A stretch of 55,834 nt of DNA from Bacteroidales bacterium. Lineage in GTDB: Bacteria > Bacteroidota > Bacteroidia > Bacteroidales > JAADJA01. A program made the position numbers and the translations under genes. Positions 9,474-18,299 of this stretch are shown here, in pieces (position 1 is the stretch's first letter; every line of letters starts with the position of its first letter). The stretch spans positions 1 to 55,834 of the forward strand of contig JAIOZL010000033.1 of assembly GCA_021740645.1 (NCBI GenBank). The letters run 5' to 3'. The notes beneath the pieces are model-generated. The model saw nothing but the letters and a program-made list of their open reading frames with translations. It did no database searches and was not told where the DNA came from.

Positions 9474-9705
9474 AAACCAAAAGCAATTTTCTCTTCAATA
9501 TATAAATATGTTGCAAAGTTTAACTTATTCAATCGCTGTACACTTTAATCTCTGATTACTGATAATTATTTATCCGCTTACGAAGAGTTTAGCCCCAATA
9601 AATATATACACATATTTGTTAAACACTAATTTTCAGCCTCTTGCATTAATTGGTATAGTGTTTGACTAAGATGTATTGTCCTATAATCGAGAAATTTTAT
9701 AAAAA

Positions 9706-10965
9706 GTGAAGACAAATCAAGGTAAGGTAAGTATCTACAACATTGCAGCATCACATCTGGCTCCCGACGGCTCTGCCCCCTCGAAAGAGAACTACAGCAT
9801 AATCGTCGTGAGCCGGGATAAAAAATTACATGAAGCTCTGCATGGGACCCTGAAACATTTTGCACTCCATGGTAAGGGGATAAACATATTCAGGGCCCAA
9901 ACGCTTCGTGATGCCAAATCAATTGCAGAAGAATATCCAGAGGTTGTACTGGTAGTCATTGACAACGATATTTATGTCAATGGCTCTTTTCAGGTTTTTG
10001 TTGATTTCGTTAAAAACGAATTAAACAATAAAGATTGTTTAATCACTTTTAAAGATCAATTGATCAACATGGAGTTAAATCTTTCAAAAGAGGAGACCTC
10101 CGAATCCGATTCAGAATTTCAATATGCAAAGGGTCGATTGGTTGAGATCACGCGCATGATCATGCTGACTACTTATATGGAAAGCAGTATTGATTATACT
10201 CCTGACCTGGAAGAGGAAATCGAACATACGGAATACGGTGTTACTATTCCTGATAAGAAACAAACCGTTACCCGTGAGATGCTCTATACCGTTTTGGCCC
10301 ATGATCTTAAAGCGCCAGTTGGAAATATAAAGGTAATCCTCGACTTCCTGACCAATGAACCGGACTTGTTGGATAAAGACTCGTCAAAAGATTTATTGTG
10401 CAGGGTAAGAGAGTCAGCCAACAACATTCATGAGATGCTGGAGGACTTTCTTTTCTGGGGTAGAATGATCAAACAGGACATCTATTTTCATCCTCGCAGG
10501 ATCGACCTGGATTACATCGTTAGAGAAAACATCATGCTGCTAAAAAGTACTGCCGGTGAAAAGGGAATAAGCCTGCAATCAAGTATACAGGAGAATACCG
10601 AAATATTTGCAGATGAATATATGATGATGACTATACTTAGGAACCTTATTTATAATGCAATCAAGTTTACATCACCAGGTGGCAATATTCATATAAGTGC
10701 AGAAGTCAGGGCAAGCACGGTCAAAGTGAGTATTGCTGACAATGGCATTGGAATTCCTCAAAACAACATCGACAAACTATTCCGCACTGACGCTTATCTT
10801 TCAACCACAGGTACTGCAAGAGAGTCAGGAGCTGGATTGGGATTAATTTTATGTAAGGACTTCATTGAGCAAAACGGCGGCCAGATTTCAGTAAAAAGTG
10901 ACGAAGCATTAGGAAGCGAATTCTCTTTTACGGTTCCCAAGTGGAATTATGGATCGTTTACATGA
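9706..10965 (+). CDS. Sensor histidine kinase with degenerate N-terminal receiver-like domain
   Basis: Cytosolic kinase of 419 residues with no membrane segment. Residues about 30-160 resemble the receiver found before DUF3369 domains (YSIIVVSRDKKLHEAL, then VVLVVIDND). The acidic pocket is reduced to S36-R37-D38, while an aspartate (D86) remains at the expected phosphoacceptor position. Next come the HisKA box VLAHDLKAPVGN (His199), the N box NLIYNAIKFT, the G1 box DNGIGIP and the G2 box GAGLGL, giving a complete HATPase domain. The start is GTG at 9706; an in-frame TAA at 9700 rules out an earlier start. No response regulator gene is adjacent, so it may signal to a distant partner or receive phosphate itself. 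Confidence 0.87.
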   Translation: MKTNQGKVSIYNIAASHLAPDGSAPSKENYSIIVVSRDKKLHEALHGTLKHFALHGKGINIFRAQTLRDAKSIAEEYPEVVLVVIDNDIYVNGSFQVFVDFVKNELNNKDCLITFKDQLINMELNLSKEETSESDSEFQYAKGRLVEITRMIMLTTYMESSIDYTPDLEEEIEHTEYGVTIPDKKQTVTREMLYTVLAHDLKAPVGNIKVILDFLTNEPDLLDKDSSKDLLCRVRESANNIHEMLEDFLFWGRMIKQDIYFHPRRIDLDYIVRENIMLLKSTAGEKGISLQSSIQENTEIFADEYMMMTILRNLIYNAIKFTSPGGNIHISAEVRASTVKVSIADNGIGIPQNNIDKLFRTDAYLSTTGTARESGAGLGLILCKDFIEQNGGQISVKSDEALGSEFSFTVPKWNYGSFT

Positions 10966-11022
10966 TCATGACTACAAAAGTCAGGCATTTAAAAATTCGA
11001 CTATAACAATACAACTATATAT

Positions 11023-11059
11023 CCGGGCCAGGTGAACATAATGTGTGTTCCTGGCCCGG
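11023..11059. terminator. GC-rich hairpin between convergent genes
   Basis: CCGGGCCAGG (11023-11032) and CCTGGCCCGG (11050-11059) form a perfect ten-pair stem, with a further GAACA/TGTTC pairing inside. It separates the 3' ends of the histidine kinase and the DUF4249 gene. No T run follows on either strand, so it may be a 3'-end stabiliser or factor-assisted terminator. Confidence 0.6.
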
Positions 11060-11065
11060 CCCCAT

Positions 11066-11911
11066 TTATTGCCCCTGATAAATGGTGGATGAGTAGGCGG
11101 TGCTATATGCAGAGAAAAAACCGGTTCCATCCGAAATATTAGTGATCACATTGGCAGGGGGCCCGCTGAATAAAGGATTTCGGTATTCGAAGGTAACATC
11201 CTGAAGTTGAAATATAAAGTTGTAATATTCACTGGTGATACCCGACATTTTTAAAGTAATCTCATCGCCTGTTACCGGAGCCTCATCCGGGTTATTTGCA
11301 TCAAGGAATCCAACCATGATCCCATTGGTATAATTTCCATTAAAATACCTGTCGTCTGATATCCATACCTCATTCAAAGTATCATTTAACAATACACCAT
11401 TTTTTAATACCTGGAAAGTATAAAAATTTGTAGTAGGGGGCTCCCAGGCATAAATTCTAACTTCATATCCTTCCCAGTTCTCATTGTAAACTACCTGAAT
11501 AGAATCAATATCGCCTACCGGATTTAATAAACATTCCGCATAATAATCCTTCACACCCCCAATTTCTTCGTCAAGGTTTATATTAAGAGAATAGGTTCTT
11601 CCTGGTATTCCAAAATAATCGGAGGCTGTTCTATAATACCCCGGGTTATCAGTATCTTCAGCAAGCACAAGGCTTTCAGTACCATCGGATAATGTAACGG
11701 TGGCGCCACTTACATGGTTTACGGGATTCCCACTATAATAATCTTTTGAACGGGTTAACCTTACCCAATGAGCCATGGTATCAGTAGTGATGTATCCTTC
11801 CACACTCAGTCGCTCATCATTCGGATCAAGCTCTATTTCTATCCTCTCGCTGCAACTGCTAAAAACAGCAACAAAAATGAGAAGGCTAAATATCTGATTT
11901 ATGTTTTTCAT
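11066..11911 (-). CDS. DUF4249 family lipoprotein
   Basis: A 281-residue lipoprotein: a hydrophobic signal is followed by the lipobox FSSC with Cys20. The next part (LSVEGYITTDTMAHWVRLTRS) and the following Ig-like segment (SGATVTLSDG, then PGRTYSLNI) match DUF4249, a Bacteroidota family encoded next to TonB-dependent receptors. The start is 5 bases downstream of the receptor gene's stop, so the pair is one operon read leftward. The likely job is a surface-exposed partner of the receptor, but the ligand is unknown; no SusD fold is seen. Confidence 0.86.
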   Translation of the reverse strand: MKNINQIFSLLIFVAVFSSCSERIEIELDPNDERLSVEGYITTDTMAHWVRLTRSKDYYSGNPVNHVSGATVTLSDGTESLVLAEDTDNPGYYRTASDYFGIPGRTYSLNINLDEEIGGVKDYYAECLLNPVGDIDSIQVVYNENWEGYEVRIYAWEPPTTNFYTFQVLKNGVLLNDTLNEVWISDDRYFNGNYTNGIMVGFLDANNPDEAPVTGDEITLKMSGITSEYYNFIFQLQDVTFEYRNPLFSGPPANVITNISDGTGFFSAYSTAYSSTIYQGQ

Positions 11912-11915
11912 TATA

Positions 11916-14273
11916 CTAAAATTTAAAATTAAATGTAATGGCCGGGATTATACTAAATAAATAAGTCATTTCAGCATAAGTTTCATTCGGATTATTCTCC
12001 TCAGGTAAAAAGTTTATCACCCAGGGATTTTTTCGGGCATAAGCATTATACAGCGATAGGTTCCATTCATGATAAAACCTGCGTCCTGGCACTTCCTTTG
12101 ACCGGAGCGTGAATGAAAGGTCCAATCGATGATAATCGGGCATACGGTAATCGTTCCTGTCACTATAAATGGGAACGATCTTATTCCCGAACTCAAACCT
12201 GCCTGTTGGAAAAGTAACCGCAGAGCCGGTATTATATACCCAGTTGGCACCGATTGAAATCCGATCACTGGGTTCATAGCTGATTACCACAGATATATCG
12301 TGTGGCTTGTCATGGCCAGCCAAATAGGTCCTACCCTCGTTAATCCCTTCAATTGTTTTTTCGGTGCGTGAAAGGGTATACCCAATCCATCCACTGAATT
12401 TCCTGAAATTATACCTCACGAGTAATTCCAACCCATAAGCCCGGGCTTCTCCAAATCTTAATTCCCCTTCGTACTCACGGTTGAGCAAAAGTTCAGCAAA
12501 GTCTTTAAAGTCAATGGCATTCTGAACGTATTTATAATACACTTCTGCAGATGTCTCAATCCTGTTCTCTTTAAAATTCCTGAAGTACCCAAGGGCTACC
12601 TGGTCACCGATCTGAGGTTTAACATTCGGCGACGAAGGAAACCATACATCCAGGGGGGTGCCAGCTGTGGAATTCTGTGCCAGGTGAATGTACTGTCTTG
12701 TCCTTGAATAGCTGGCTTTAATCGATGAAACTTCATCAAGGATGAAACTAGCCCCCAATCGGGGTTCTAAGCCGCCATAAGGACTAAAACGTTCACCTCT
12801 TTTATAATACACTGAATCAGTAGGCTCAAAGTTTCCATCAAAATTATAAATGGTTGTTTCACCAATATTCTGGAAATGAGAGAAACGTACACCGTATTTC
12901 AAACTTAATCGGGCACCAATTTTCTGTTCATTACTCACATATAAACCCGACTCAATGGCATTATTTTGCTGCACTTCATATTCGGTAAAAAAAGCTTCTT
13001 CTCCAAGGCCTTCTGCCCTGCCGGGGTTAAAGCGGTGATAGATAATACTTCCTCCAAAACGAAGTGTGTTGTCGGGATTCAGGTAATAGTTTAAATCGGC
13101 CTTCGCTCCGTAATCCCTCATCCTTGCTTTCCATTCAAACGAATTGGCACCCCCTTCGGGAACTCCAAGCGAATAATCAAAACTACTGTAGACGGCAGTT
13201 ATATTTGAAAACACTTTTTTAGAGAATAAATGATTCCACCGGGTTGAGATTGTCCTGTTTCCCCACCCCATTTTGAAACTGGGATTTTTAAATATGTCGT
13301 CGCCATAATAGGCAGACGCATAAATTCTGTTATTTTCATCAATTTCCCAATTAAGCTTCCCGTTAAAATCATAGAAATACAGTATGTTCTCTTTGATATC
13401 TGGATTTTTTGATAACCTTAAGAAAATATCGGCATAGGTACGGCGTCCCGAAACCACATACGTCATTTTGTCCTTTATTATTGGCCCCTCAAGTGTAAGC
13501 CGGCTTGAGATGGTACCAATCCCCCCGGTGGCTGAGAATTTTTTTGAATTCCCATCTTTCATTCTTACATCCAGCAGGGATGAAATCCTCCCACCCGAAG
13601 ATGCGGGAATATCCCCTTTATAAAGTTTTACATCCTTAATGGCATCATTGTTAAACACAGAGAAAAAGCCCATCAGATGAGAAGCATTATATACGGTAGC
13701 CTCGTCGAGCTGTATCAGGTTTTGGTCCATACTGCCTCCTCTGACACTAAACCCGGAGCTTCCCTCTGAAATTGTTTGCACACCCGGCAGAAGTTGAATA
13801 GCTTTGATAATATCCACCTCCCCCATAAAAGCAGGTATCTTCCGGATAGTTTTCACATCAATACCAATCGAACTCATTTCTGTTTTAGTGATATTTTCAT
13901 TCAATGCTGTGCTGGTAACTATTACCTCCTGTAACTCCTGGTTGGCTATTTCCAGCTCCACATTCCAGCTCACATCCGCTTTAAGTTCAATAGTTTTTTG
14001 TTGGGGATTGAAGCCAATGTAGCTCACCGTTAAATTATAGGTTCCAGGGATAAGATTCAATGCATAATAACCATAAACATTGGTTGCTGTTCCGGTTTTA
14101 AGTTCATTGACGTAAATGGTGGCTCCAATGAGGTCTTCTCCTGAGGAGGCATCGCGTATGTGGCCGCTTATGGTGTACCTGAGTATGGAATCGTCACCCT
14201 CAGGGCCAGCGATTAGGCTGAGGTTGCTGACGAATATCATAGTTAATAAGATTATCGGTCGAATCAATTTCAT
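11916..14273 (-). CDS. TonB-dependent receptor with carboxypeptidase-like regulatory domain
   Basis: Outer-membrane active-transport receptor of 785 residues. After the signal peptide (about 1-22) comes a carboxypeptidase-D-like regulatory domain (residues about 31-115, ISGHIRDASSGEDLIGATIYV to the strand ending VELEI). The plug follows (ELQEVIVTSTALNENITKTEM, then IQLLPGVQT, SGFSVRGGSMDQNLIQLDEA). The last 550 residues are a 22-strand-type barrel ending in FNFKF, the usual terminal-aromatic outer-membrane signature. There is no DUF4880 or STN domain, so sigma/anti-sigma signalling is unlikely. It is cotranscribed with the DUF4249 lipoprotein. Substrate not predictable from sequence. Confidence 0.92.
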   Translation of the reverse strand: MKLIRPIILLTMIFVSNLSLIAGPEGDDSILRYTISGHIRDASSGEDLIGATIYVNELKTGTATNVYGYYALNLIPGTYNLTVSYIGFNPQQKTIELKADVSWNVELEIANQELQEVIVTSTALNENITKTEMSSIGIDVKTIRKIPAFMGEVDIIKAIQLLPGVQTISEGSSGFSVRGGSMDQNLIQLDEATVYNASHLMGFFSVFNNDAIKDVKLYKGDIPASSGGRISSLLDVRMKDGNSKKFSATGGIGTISSRLTLEGPIIKDKMTYVVSGRRTYADIFLRLSKNPDIKENILYFYDFNGKLNWEIDENNRIYASAYYGDDIFKNPSFKMGWGNRTISTRWNHLFSKKVFSNITAVYSSFDYSLGVPEGGANSFEWKARMRDYGAKADLNYYLNPDNTLRFGGSIIYHRFNPGRAEGLGEEAFFTEYEVQQNNAIESGLYVSNEQKIGARLSLKYGVRFSHFQNIGETTIYNFDGNFEPTDSVYYKRGERFSPYGGLEPRLGASFILDEVSSIKASYSRTRQYIHLAQNSTAGTPLDVWFPSSPNVKPQIGDQVALGYFRNFKENRIETSAEVYYKYVQNAIDFKDFAELLLNREYEGELRFGEARAYGLELLVRYNFRKFSGWIGYTLSRTEKTIEGINEGRTYLAGHDKPHDISVVISYEPSDRISIGANWVYNTGSAVTFPTGRFEFGNKIVPIYSDRNDYRMPDYHRLDLSFTLRSKEVPGRRFYHEWNLSLYNAYARKNPWVINFLPEENNPNETYAEMTYLFSIIPAITFNFKF

Positions 14274-14659
14274 TATAAAAAAAACAGTTTAAATGGTTTT
14301 CAATTATTATTCGTTATTCAGCAAGGACAATACATTTTTTAAAGGGTCTAAACATTTGAAAAAAAAATCAACTTTTTTCCTACTTCTGAACGTCAATTTC
14401 CCGGGCTTATTGAAAACCACATATTAATATTACAATAACTTTAAAATTGTCATAATGTTTATGACGGCAAAATCTAAATTTATTGCCAGGAAAATGAAAG
14501 AAGCGAATAATAGGATTCAGTTGGTGATTAATAATATTGTCAGGCTTGTTTTAGTTTGGGTTATGGGCTTTTGGCATTTAGCTAAGGGAATCTACCGAAA
14601 TTTATGTTATTGCTATACTTGCGGTAGTTGTGGCAAAAAGCTGCCGGCTACTGGGAAAA
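14274..14659. other. 386-base intergenic region without a supported gene
   Basis: AT-rich stretch upstream of the TonB receptor. It should hold the receptor promoter on the minus strand, but I see no clean TAnnTTTG box. A 79-codon open frame on the plus strand (14455-14694) overlaps the 3' end of the lipoprotein gene and has no recognisable features. A weak imperfect hairpin (about 14620-14652) may end transcription of the leftward lipoprotein gene. Confidence 0.5.
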
Positions 14660-15226
14660 TTAATTTTTTACTTTTTTTCCATATATTTCAGTGAATGACC
14701 CGGCCCCAAGTCCTCCACTACTATATCCAAAATAGATAGAATCATTTGAAATAAAATAGCCCCCGAAAGTTTCGTGCAATCCTCCCCGAACACTGTCGAA
14801 GGTAACACACTGAATTTTTAAAATTGAATTATCCAATAAAAGGGGTGCTGTCCAATTTTCATAATATCCCCAAAAGATCATATCATCAGGCATCTCAGGT
14901 AAATTTGATGTATCATCAATGCTGCAAATTGACGCGATGTCGCAGCTTGAATCAAATTTTATCCATAATCCGCTAATATCTTCATTATAATATTTTATTA
15001 ATAGTTGCTTCTCATTATACTTCTCTATTCGCCCAATTGTATGTAATGAGTCTGAAACAGATCCCCATCCAATTGAATCGTTTGTCATCCACCAGCTAAC
15101 ATGTTCAATTTCAAACTCATATTTTCCAATAAATTTATCCCGGTAATCTGAATGGGTTTGGCTGGTTTCTTTTGCACAACTATTTATTAATTGAAATAAA
15201 ATCAAGGTCAATATTATTTTTTTCAT
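14660..15226 (-). CDS. Hypothetical lipoprotein
   Basis: A 188-residue protein that I do not recognise. The first 17 residues form a lipoprotein signal: two lysines, a hydrophobic stretch and the lipobox INSC (Cys17). The mature part has repeated aromatic strands (KYEFEIEHVSWWM, ISGLWIKF, DSIYFGYSSGGLG) and looks like a small lipocalin-like or Ig-like beta domain, which is inference. It is the last gene of a leftward row of small unrelated genes and starts 29 bases downstream of a truncated DUF1016 gene. No regulatory site visible. Confidence 0.65.
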   Translation of the reverse strand: MKKIILTLILFQLINSCAKETSQTHSDYRDKFIGKYEFEIEHVSWWMTNDSIGWGSVSDSLHTIGRIEKYNEKQLLIKYYNEDISGLWIKFDSSCDIASICSIDDTSNLPEMPDDMIFWGYYENWTAPLLLDNSILKIQCVTFDSVRGGLHETFGGYFISNDSIYFGYSSGGLGAGSFTEIYGKKVKN

Positions 15227-15255
15227 AAGGCCATTTTAAATTAGAATAATTTTCC

Positions 15256-15684
15256 TCAGCAATGGTTTTCTACTTTTATTAATTGAAGGTAGTGTGTCCA
15301 GCTTAAATTAAAAGGTGATTCAATTTTCCGCATCGGTGATGCAGAATTTGCTTCCTTAGATTTCCGCATCAGTGATGCGGATTTTTCAGTTTCATCAATT
15401 CGATTCTTGAAAACTAGGTAAAAATTACGCATTCGTTCCAGGTTATAAACTGAATATCCTTTACCAAATTCTTCAGTGAGTTTTTGCGAAAGTTCCTTTA
15501 AAAGTGATTTCCCATATTCAACTCGTTCTTTACCTTGCTGTTCCCCTTCAACTATTAATCGACCAACTTCGAAATAAGTAAGAACGATTGTTTGGTTTAC
15601 ACTTTTAACAATAAACTTTCTTGATTCATTAAGCAAGTCTGCAATTTTGCCAAATAATTGGTTGTTTGATTTTGATAAATTCAT
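15256..15684 (-). pseudogene. DUF1016 (YhcG-type) nuclease family protein, C-terminally truncated
   Basis: The 142 residues are only the N-terminal part of a YhcG/DUF1016 protein, normally about 340-380 residues with a PD-(D/E)xK nuclease domain at the C-terminus. Visible: the helical DUF1016_N domain (FEVGRLIVEGEQQGKERVEYG, then LTEEFGKGYSVYNLERMRNFY) and, after a variable linker, FNLSWTHYLQLIKVEN. That last motif normally continues into ER+FYEIE and the nuclease domain, but here a TGA follows at once. The nuclease half is absent downstream in any frame I checked. The linker is built from two copies of a palindromic DNA repeat (separate entry). Probably a dead remnant. Confidence 0.78.
15326..15382. 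repeat. Two in-frame palindromic repeats inside the DUF1016 remnant
   Basis: TTCCGCATC-ggt-GATGCAGAA (15326-15346) and TTCCGCATC-agt-GATGCGGAT (15362-15382) are near-identical hairpin-forming units spaced exactly 36 bases (12 codons) apart. They encode the duplicated S-A-S-x-M-R-K in the protein. They fall in the linker between the two conserved DUF1016_N motifs, which varies between homologues. Confidence 0.8.
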
Positions 15685-15785
15685 TTTATTCTACCGGGGT
15701 AATTTTTAATTATAATTCCAATTTCGTTTCATTGTTAAACGTTCTTCCGCTTTATGCAAAAGGCGATGTTAGAGCACGTGCTATT

Positions 15786-16034
15786 TTATTTCAAATTTCG
15801 TTCTTTTAGAATTCTTTTCAAGGCTTTATCATTATTAGGTTTATGAATTAGCTTGTAAACAAAAAACAAAGGTATTAAAGTAATAAATCCCAAACTGTTT
15901 ACCACAATGCTGTATATTACAATTCCAATCAAAAATCCAATTAAAACAGCATCAATTATGGAAGTTGATTTCATTTTTTTTGCTTCTTGTAACAGTTCCT
16001 GGTCGGTTAATTCTGACAACTCTTTTTGTTTCAT
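15786..16034 (-). CDS. Small hypothetical membrane protein
   Basis: An 82-residue protein with a charged N-terminal helix (ELSELTDQELLQEAKKMK), two closely spaced hydrophobic segments (residues about 27-45 and 47-63) and a basic tail (LKRILKERN). The segments suggest a helical hairpin in the inner membrane with both ends in the cytosol. I recognise the general look of a small Bacteroidota family but no function. It is separated from its neighbours by 101 and 180 bases, each holding imperfect palindromes. The ATG at 16034 is the only sensible start. Confidence 0.62.
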   Translation of the reverse strand: MKQKELSELTDQELLQEAKKMKSTSIIDAVLIGFLIGIVIYSIVVNSLGFITLIPLFFVYKLIHKPNNDKALKRILKERNLK

Positions 16035-16049
16035 TTGTATTATTTCGGT

Positions 16050-16200
16050 TCTATATAATTTATTGGGATGGTCTTTTATAAAATCATGGGTATGAAGTTT
16101 TGATCACTGCGGAGCCCTTTCCTGACAGACCGCTACAAATATTATTACAGGTTGCGCCCTTTAATTAAAACTATCCACCCAACGATTTATACATTTTGTT
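16050..16200. repeat. Long imperfect palindrome between mscS-like gene and small membrane gene
   Basis: TTGGGATGG (16063-16071) is mirrored by CCACCCAA (16175-16182) with one bulge, and the flanks (ataattta on one side, gatttata on the other) extend the pairing. The middle contains GCGG...CCGC. The layout recalls integron attC sites or a miniature element, but the 7-base R'/R'' core pairs are not convincing. Confidence 0.4.
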
Positions 16201-16214
16201 GGCATTTCGTTTTT

Positions 16215-16712
16215 TTAATCAGTTTCTTCCTTTCTAATCATTTTTTGCATAAAAACATTACTCGGTATTGTTATTCTCTTATCGTCTTTTGTTTTAATAA
16301 TAATGAAGAAAATACCAATATCACTTAATTTCCCTTCTATTTCAAAGTCCTTTTCCATTATTGTTAAGTAATCTCCAATTTTAACAGGATGATTAAAAAA
16401 AATAATCAGTGTAGATGTGATGTTTGAAATGATTGACCACTGAGCAAAAAATGCAACCCCCAAAATTGTTAGTATTGTGGAAAGAAATAACAATAGCTCA
16501 GATTGGCCAACTCCCCAAATAGCCAATAAAAAAACAGTAAGTATTATCACTAACAAAACACCTACTATTTTATTCGTGATTTTTACTCTCCCTGTTTGAT
16601 ATTTAAACCGAATTCCTGCTTTCCTAATTATTCCTTTGGTTATTAGTTTGGTAACTATAAAAACAATAATGATAATGACAGATTCGACTATTTGAAATTT
16701 ATATTCTTCCAT
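16215..16712 (-). CDS. Small mechanosensitive ion channel (MscS family)
   Basis: A 165-residue short MscS-type channel that would open under membrane tension to release solutes. Three hydrophobic segments lie at about residues 8-27, 46-67 and 72-98; the last, with small residues and VAFFAQWSIISNITSTLIIFF, matches the pore-lining TM3. It continues into the start of the beta domain (HPVKIGDYLTI, then EGKLSDIGIFFIIIKT and ITIPSNVFMQKMI). The cytoplasmic C-terminal alpha/beta portal domain of full-length MscS is missing; such short versions exist in Bacteroidota, so this need not be a truncation. First gene of the leftward row of small genes. Confidence 0.83.
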   Translation of the reverse strand: MEEYKFQIVESVIIIIVFIVTKLITKGIIRKAGIRFKYQTGRVKITNKIVGVLLVIILTVFLLAIWGVGQSELLLFLSTILTILGVAFFAQWSIISNITSTLIIFFNHPVKIGDYLTIMEKDFEIEGKLSDIGIFFIIIKTKDDKRITIPSNVFMQKMIRKEETD

Positions 16713-16953
16713 ATTAATAATCTCTTATCTCTAACGAATGACCGCTTAATTATATCGCTAAATTAAAACTATTTTTTATCGTTTTTAATTTGTTTAGGTA
16801 CGATTTGGCTACAAAAGTGTAAAAGTTGTAACCGTGATGAGATTTCTGGGTAAGTAGTATGGCCTTAAATTTAGATAGTGAAAGAGGCAAGTGCATTTTA
16901 TGAACCCATACCCACCAATTGCAAAACCGTTTAAGAATTATGCTTACTTTTTT

Positions 16954-16961
16954 TACATTTG
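16954..16961 (+). promoter_or_regulatory. -7 promoter box (TACATTTG) of the C1 peptidase gene
   Basis: TACATTTG fits the Bacteroidota TAnnTTTG box 27 bases before the ATG at 16989. A transcript starting near 16967 would exclude the in-frame TTG at 16959 as a start codon, supporting the ATG. Confidence 0.6.
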
Positions 16962-16988
16962 CAATTCAAAATTTTAAAACAGCCTAAA

Positions 16989-18185
16989 ATGAAACACTTT
17001 TTATCAGGATTATTAGTGATCGTTATGCTGGCTTCTGTTCACGCGCAGGAAACCGATCCGCCCCTGGCAGCAGCCTACAACTTCGAAATAATTAAAGACA
17101 TACCAACCACCTCTGTAAAAAACCAGTACCGCTCAGGTACCTGCTGGAGTTTTTCGGGTATTTCCTTCATCGAGTCGGAATTGATCCGCAAGGGAAAAGG
17201 AGAATTCGATCTTTCAGAAATGTTTGTGGTGAGAAATTCCTATGAAGAAAAAGCCGTGAAATATGTCCGGTTCCAGGGCAACTTTAACTTTAGTGGTGGT
17301 GGAGCTTTCCATGATGTTACCCATGTGATTCAAAATTATGGTATCGTGCCCGAAGAAGCCTATCCCGGATTGCTGGAAGGCGAAGAAAATCATATTCATG
17401 GTGAGCTGGATGCACTTTCAAAAGCTTACATGGATGCCGTGATCAAAAACAAAAACAAAAAACTATCCAAGGCCTGGTTCAATGGATATAAAGGCATTTT
17501 GGATGCCTACCTCGGCGAATATCCAGAATCATTTACTTATAAAGGACAAGAATACACCCCTGAGTCGTTTGCAGCTTCGCTTGACATCAATGTGGATGAT
17601 TATGTAGAAATCGGGTCGTATACCCACCACCCTTTTTATGAAAAGTTTATCATCGAGGTTCCCGATAACTGGCTTTTAGATGAAGTGTATAATATACCCC
17701 TTGACGAAATGATGGCCATTATTAAAAATTCTGTTGAGAATGGATATACCGTAGCTTGGGGAAGTGATGTAAGTGAAAAGGGATTTTCATGGAAAAACGG
17801 CGTTGCCATTGTCCCTGAAGAAGAACGCACTGATTTGACCGGTACTGAAAAAGAAAAGTGGGAAAAACTTACAAAGAAAGAAAAAGAAGATGCCATGTAC
17901 AGTTTTGACGCCCCGGTTAAAGAAAAAGTGATAACCCAGGCCTTACGACAGGAGGAGTTTGACAACTACCAGTCGACCGACGACCACGGCATGCTCATCA
18001 CCGGCCTGGCCAAAGATGAAGTGGGAACAAATTATTATAAAGTGAAAAATTCATGGGGCGATAAAAACCATAAATATAACGGGTACTTTTTTGCTTCTGA
18101 GTCATTTGTTGCTCTGAAAACCATTGATATTATGGTGCATAAGGATGCGATTCCTAAAGCCATCAGAAAGAAATTAGGTTTATAA
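16989..18185 (+). CDS. Secreted papain-like (C1) aminopeptidase, PepC/bleomycin-hydrolase type
   Basis: A 398-residue cysteine peptidase with a Sec signal peptide (residues 1-19, cleavage after SVHA). The catalytic set is complete: oxyanion Gln46 and nucleophile Cys52 in NQYRSGTCWSFS, His333 in DDHGMLITG and Asn354 in VKNSWG. The spacing and the inserted segments are those of the C1B (PepC/bleomycin hydrolase) branch rather than papain. C1B enzymes are usually cytosolic hexamers; this one is exported, as in many Bacteroidota. Start: the ATG at 16989, chosen over an in-frame TTG at 16959 because of the promoter box and the signal peptide. It ends at a hairpin at 18205-18240. Confidence 0.9.
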   Translation: MKHFLSGLLVIVMLASVHAQETDPPLAAAYNFEIIKDIPTTSVKNQYRSGTCWSFSGISFIESELIRKGKGEFDLSEMFVVRNSYEEKAVKYVRFQGNFNFSGGGAFHDVTHVIQNYGIVPEEAYPGLLEGEENHIHGELDALSKAYMDAVIKNKNKKLSKAWFNGYKGILDAYLGEYPESFTYKGQEYTPESFAASLDINVDDYVEIGSYTHHPFYEKFIIEVPDNWLLDEVYNIPLDEMMAIIKNSVENGYTVAWGSDVSEKGFSWKNGVAIVPEEERTDLTGTEKEKWEKLTKKEKEDAMYSFDAPVKEKVITQALRQEEFDNYQSTDDHGMLITGLAKDEVGTNYYKVKNSWGDKNHKYNGYFFASESFVALKTIDIMVHKDAIPKAIRKKLGL

Positions 18186-18204
18186 ATATTTTATTTATAA
18201 GGGT

Positions 18205-18240
18205 AACCACAGCTGGCAATATTTGCGGCTGTGGTTTTTT
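18205..18240 (+). terminator. Rho-independent terminator of the C1 peptidase gene
   Basis: AACCACAGC (18205-18213) pairs with GCTGTGGTT (18228-18236), followed by a run of T. It begins 20 bases after the stop codon. Confidence 0.88.
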
Positions 18241-18299
18241 TATGCCTGAAAATTTCAAAGGAAAATTAGAGGATGAACTGCCTGGGCAATGGGTAGTAT

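Noticed and set aside
14455..14694. A 79-codon plus-strand open frame with one hydrophobic stretch and four cysteines
   Set aside because: It overlaps the 3' end of a better-supported lipoprotein gene, has no ribosome binding site or promoter, and shows no recognisable domain; most likely chance.
16050..16200. Integron attC site
   Set aside because: The outer palindrome is imperfect and the R'/R'' seven-base core pairs do not match convincingly; kept only as an imperfect palindrome.
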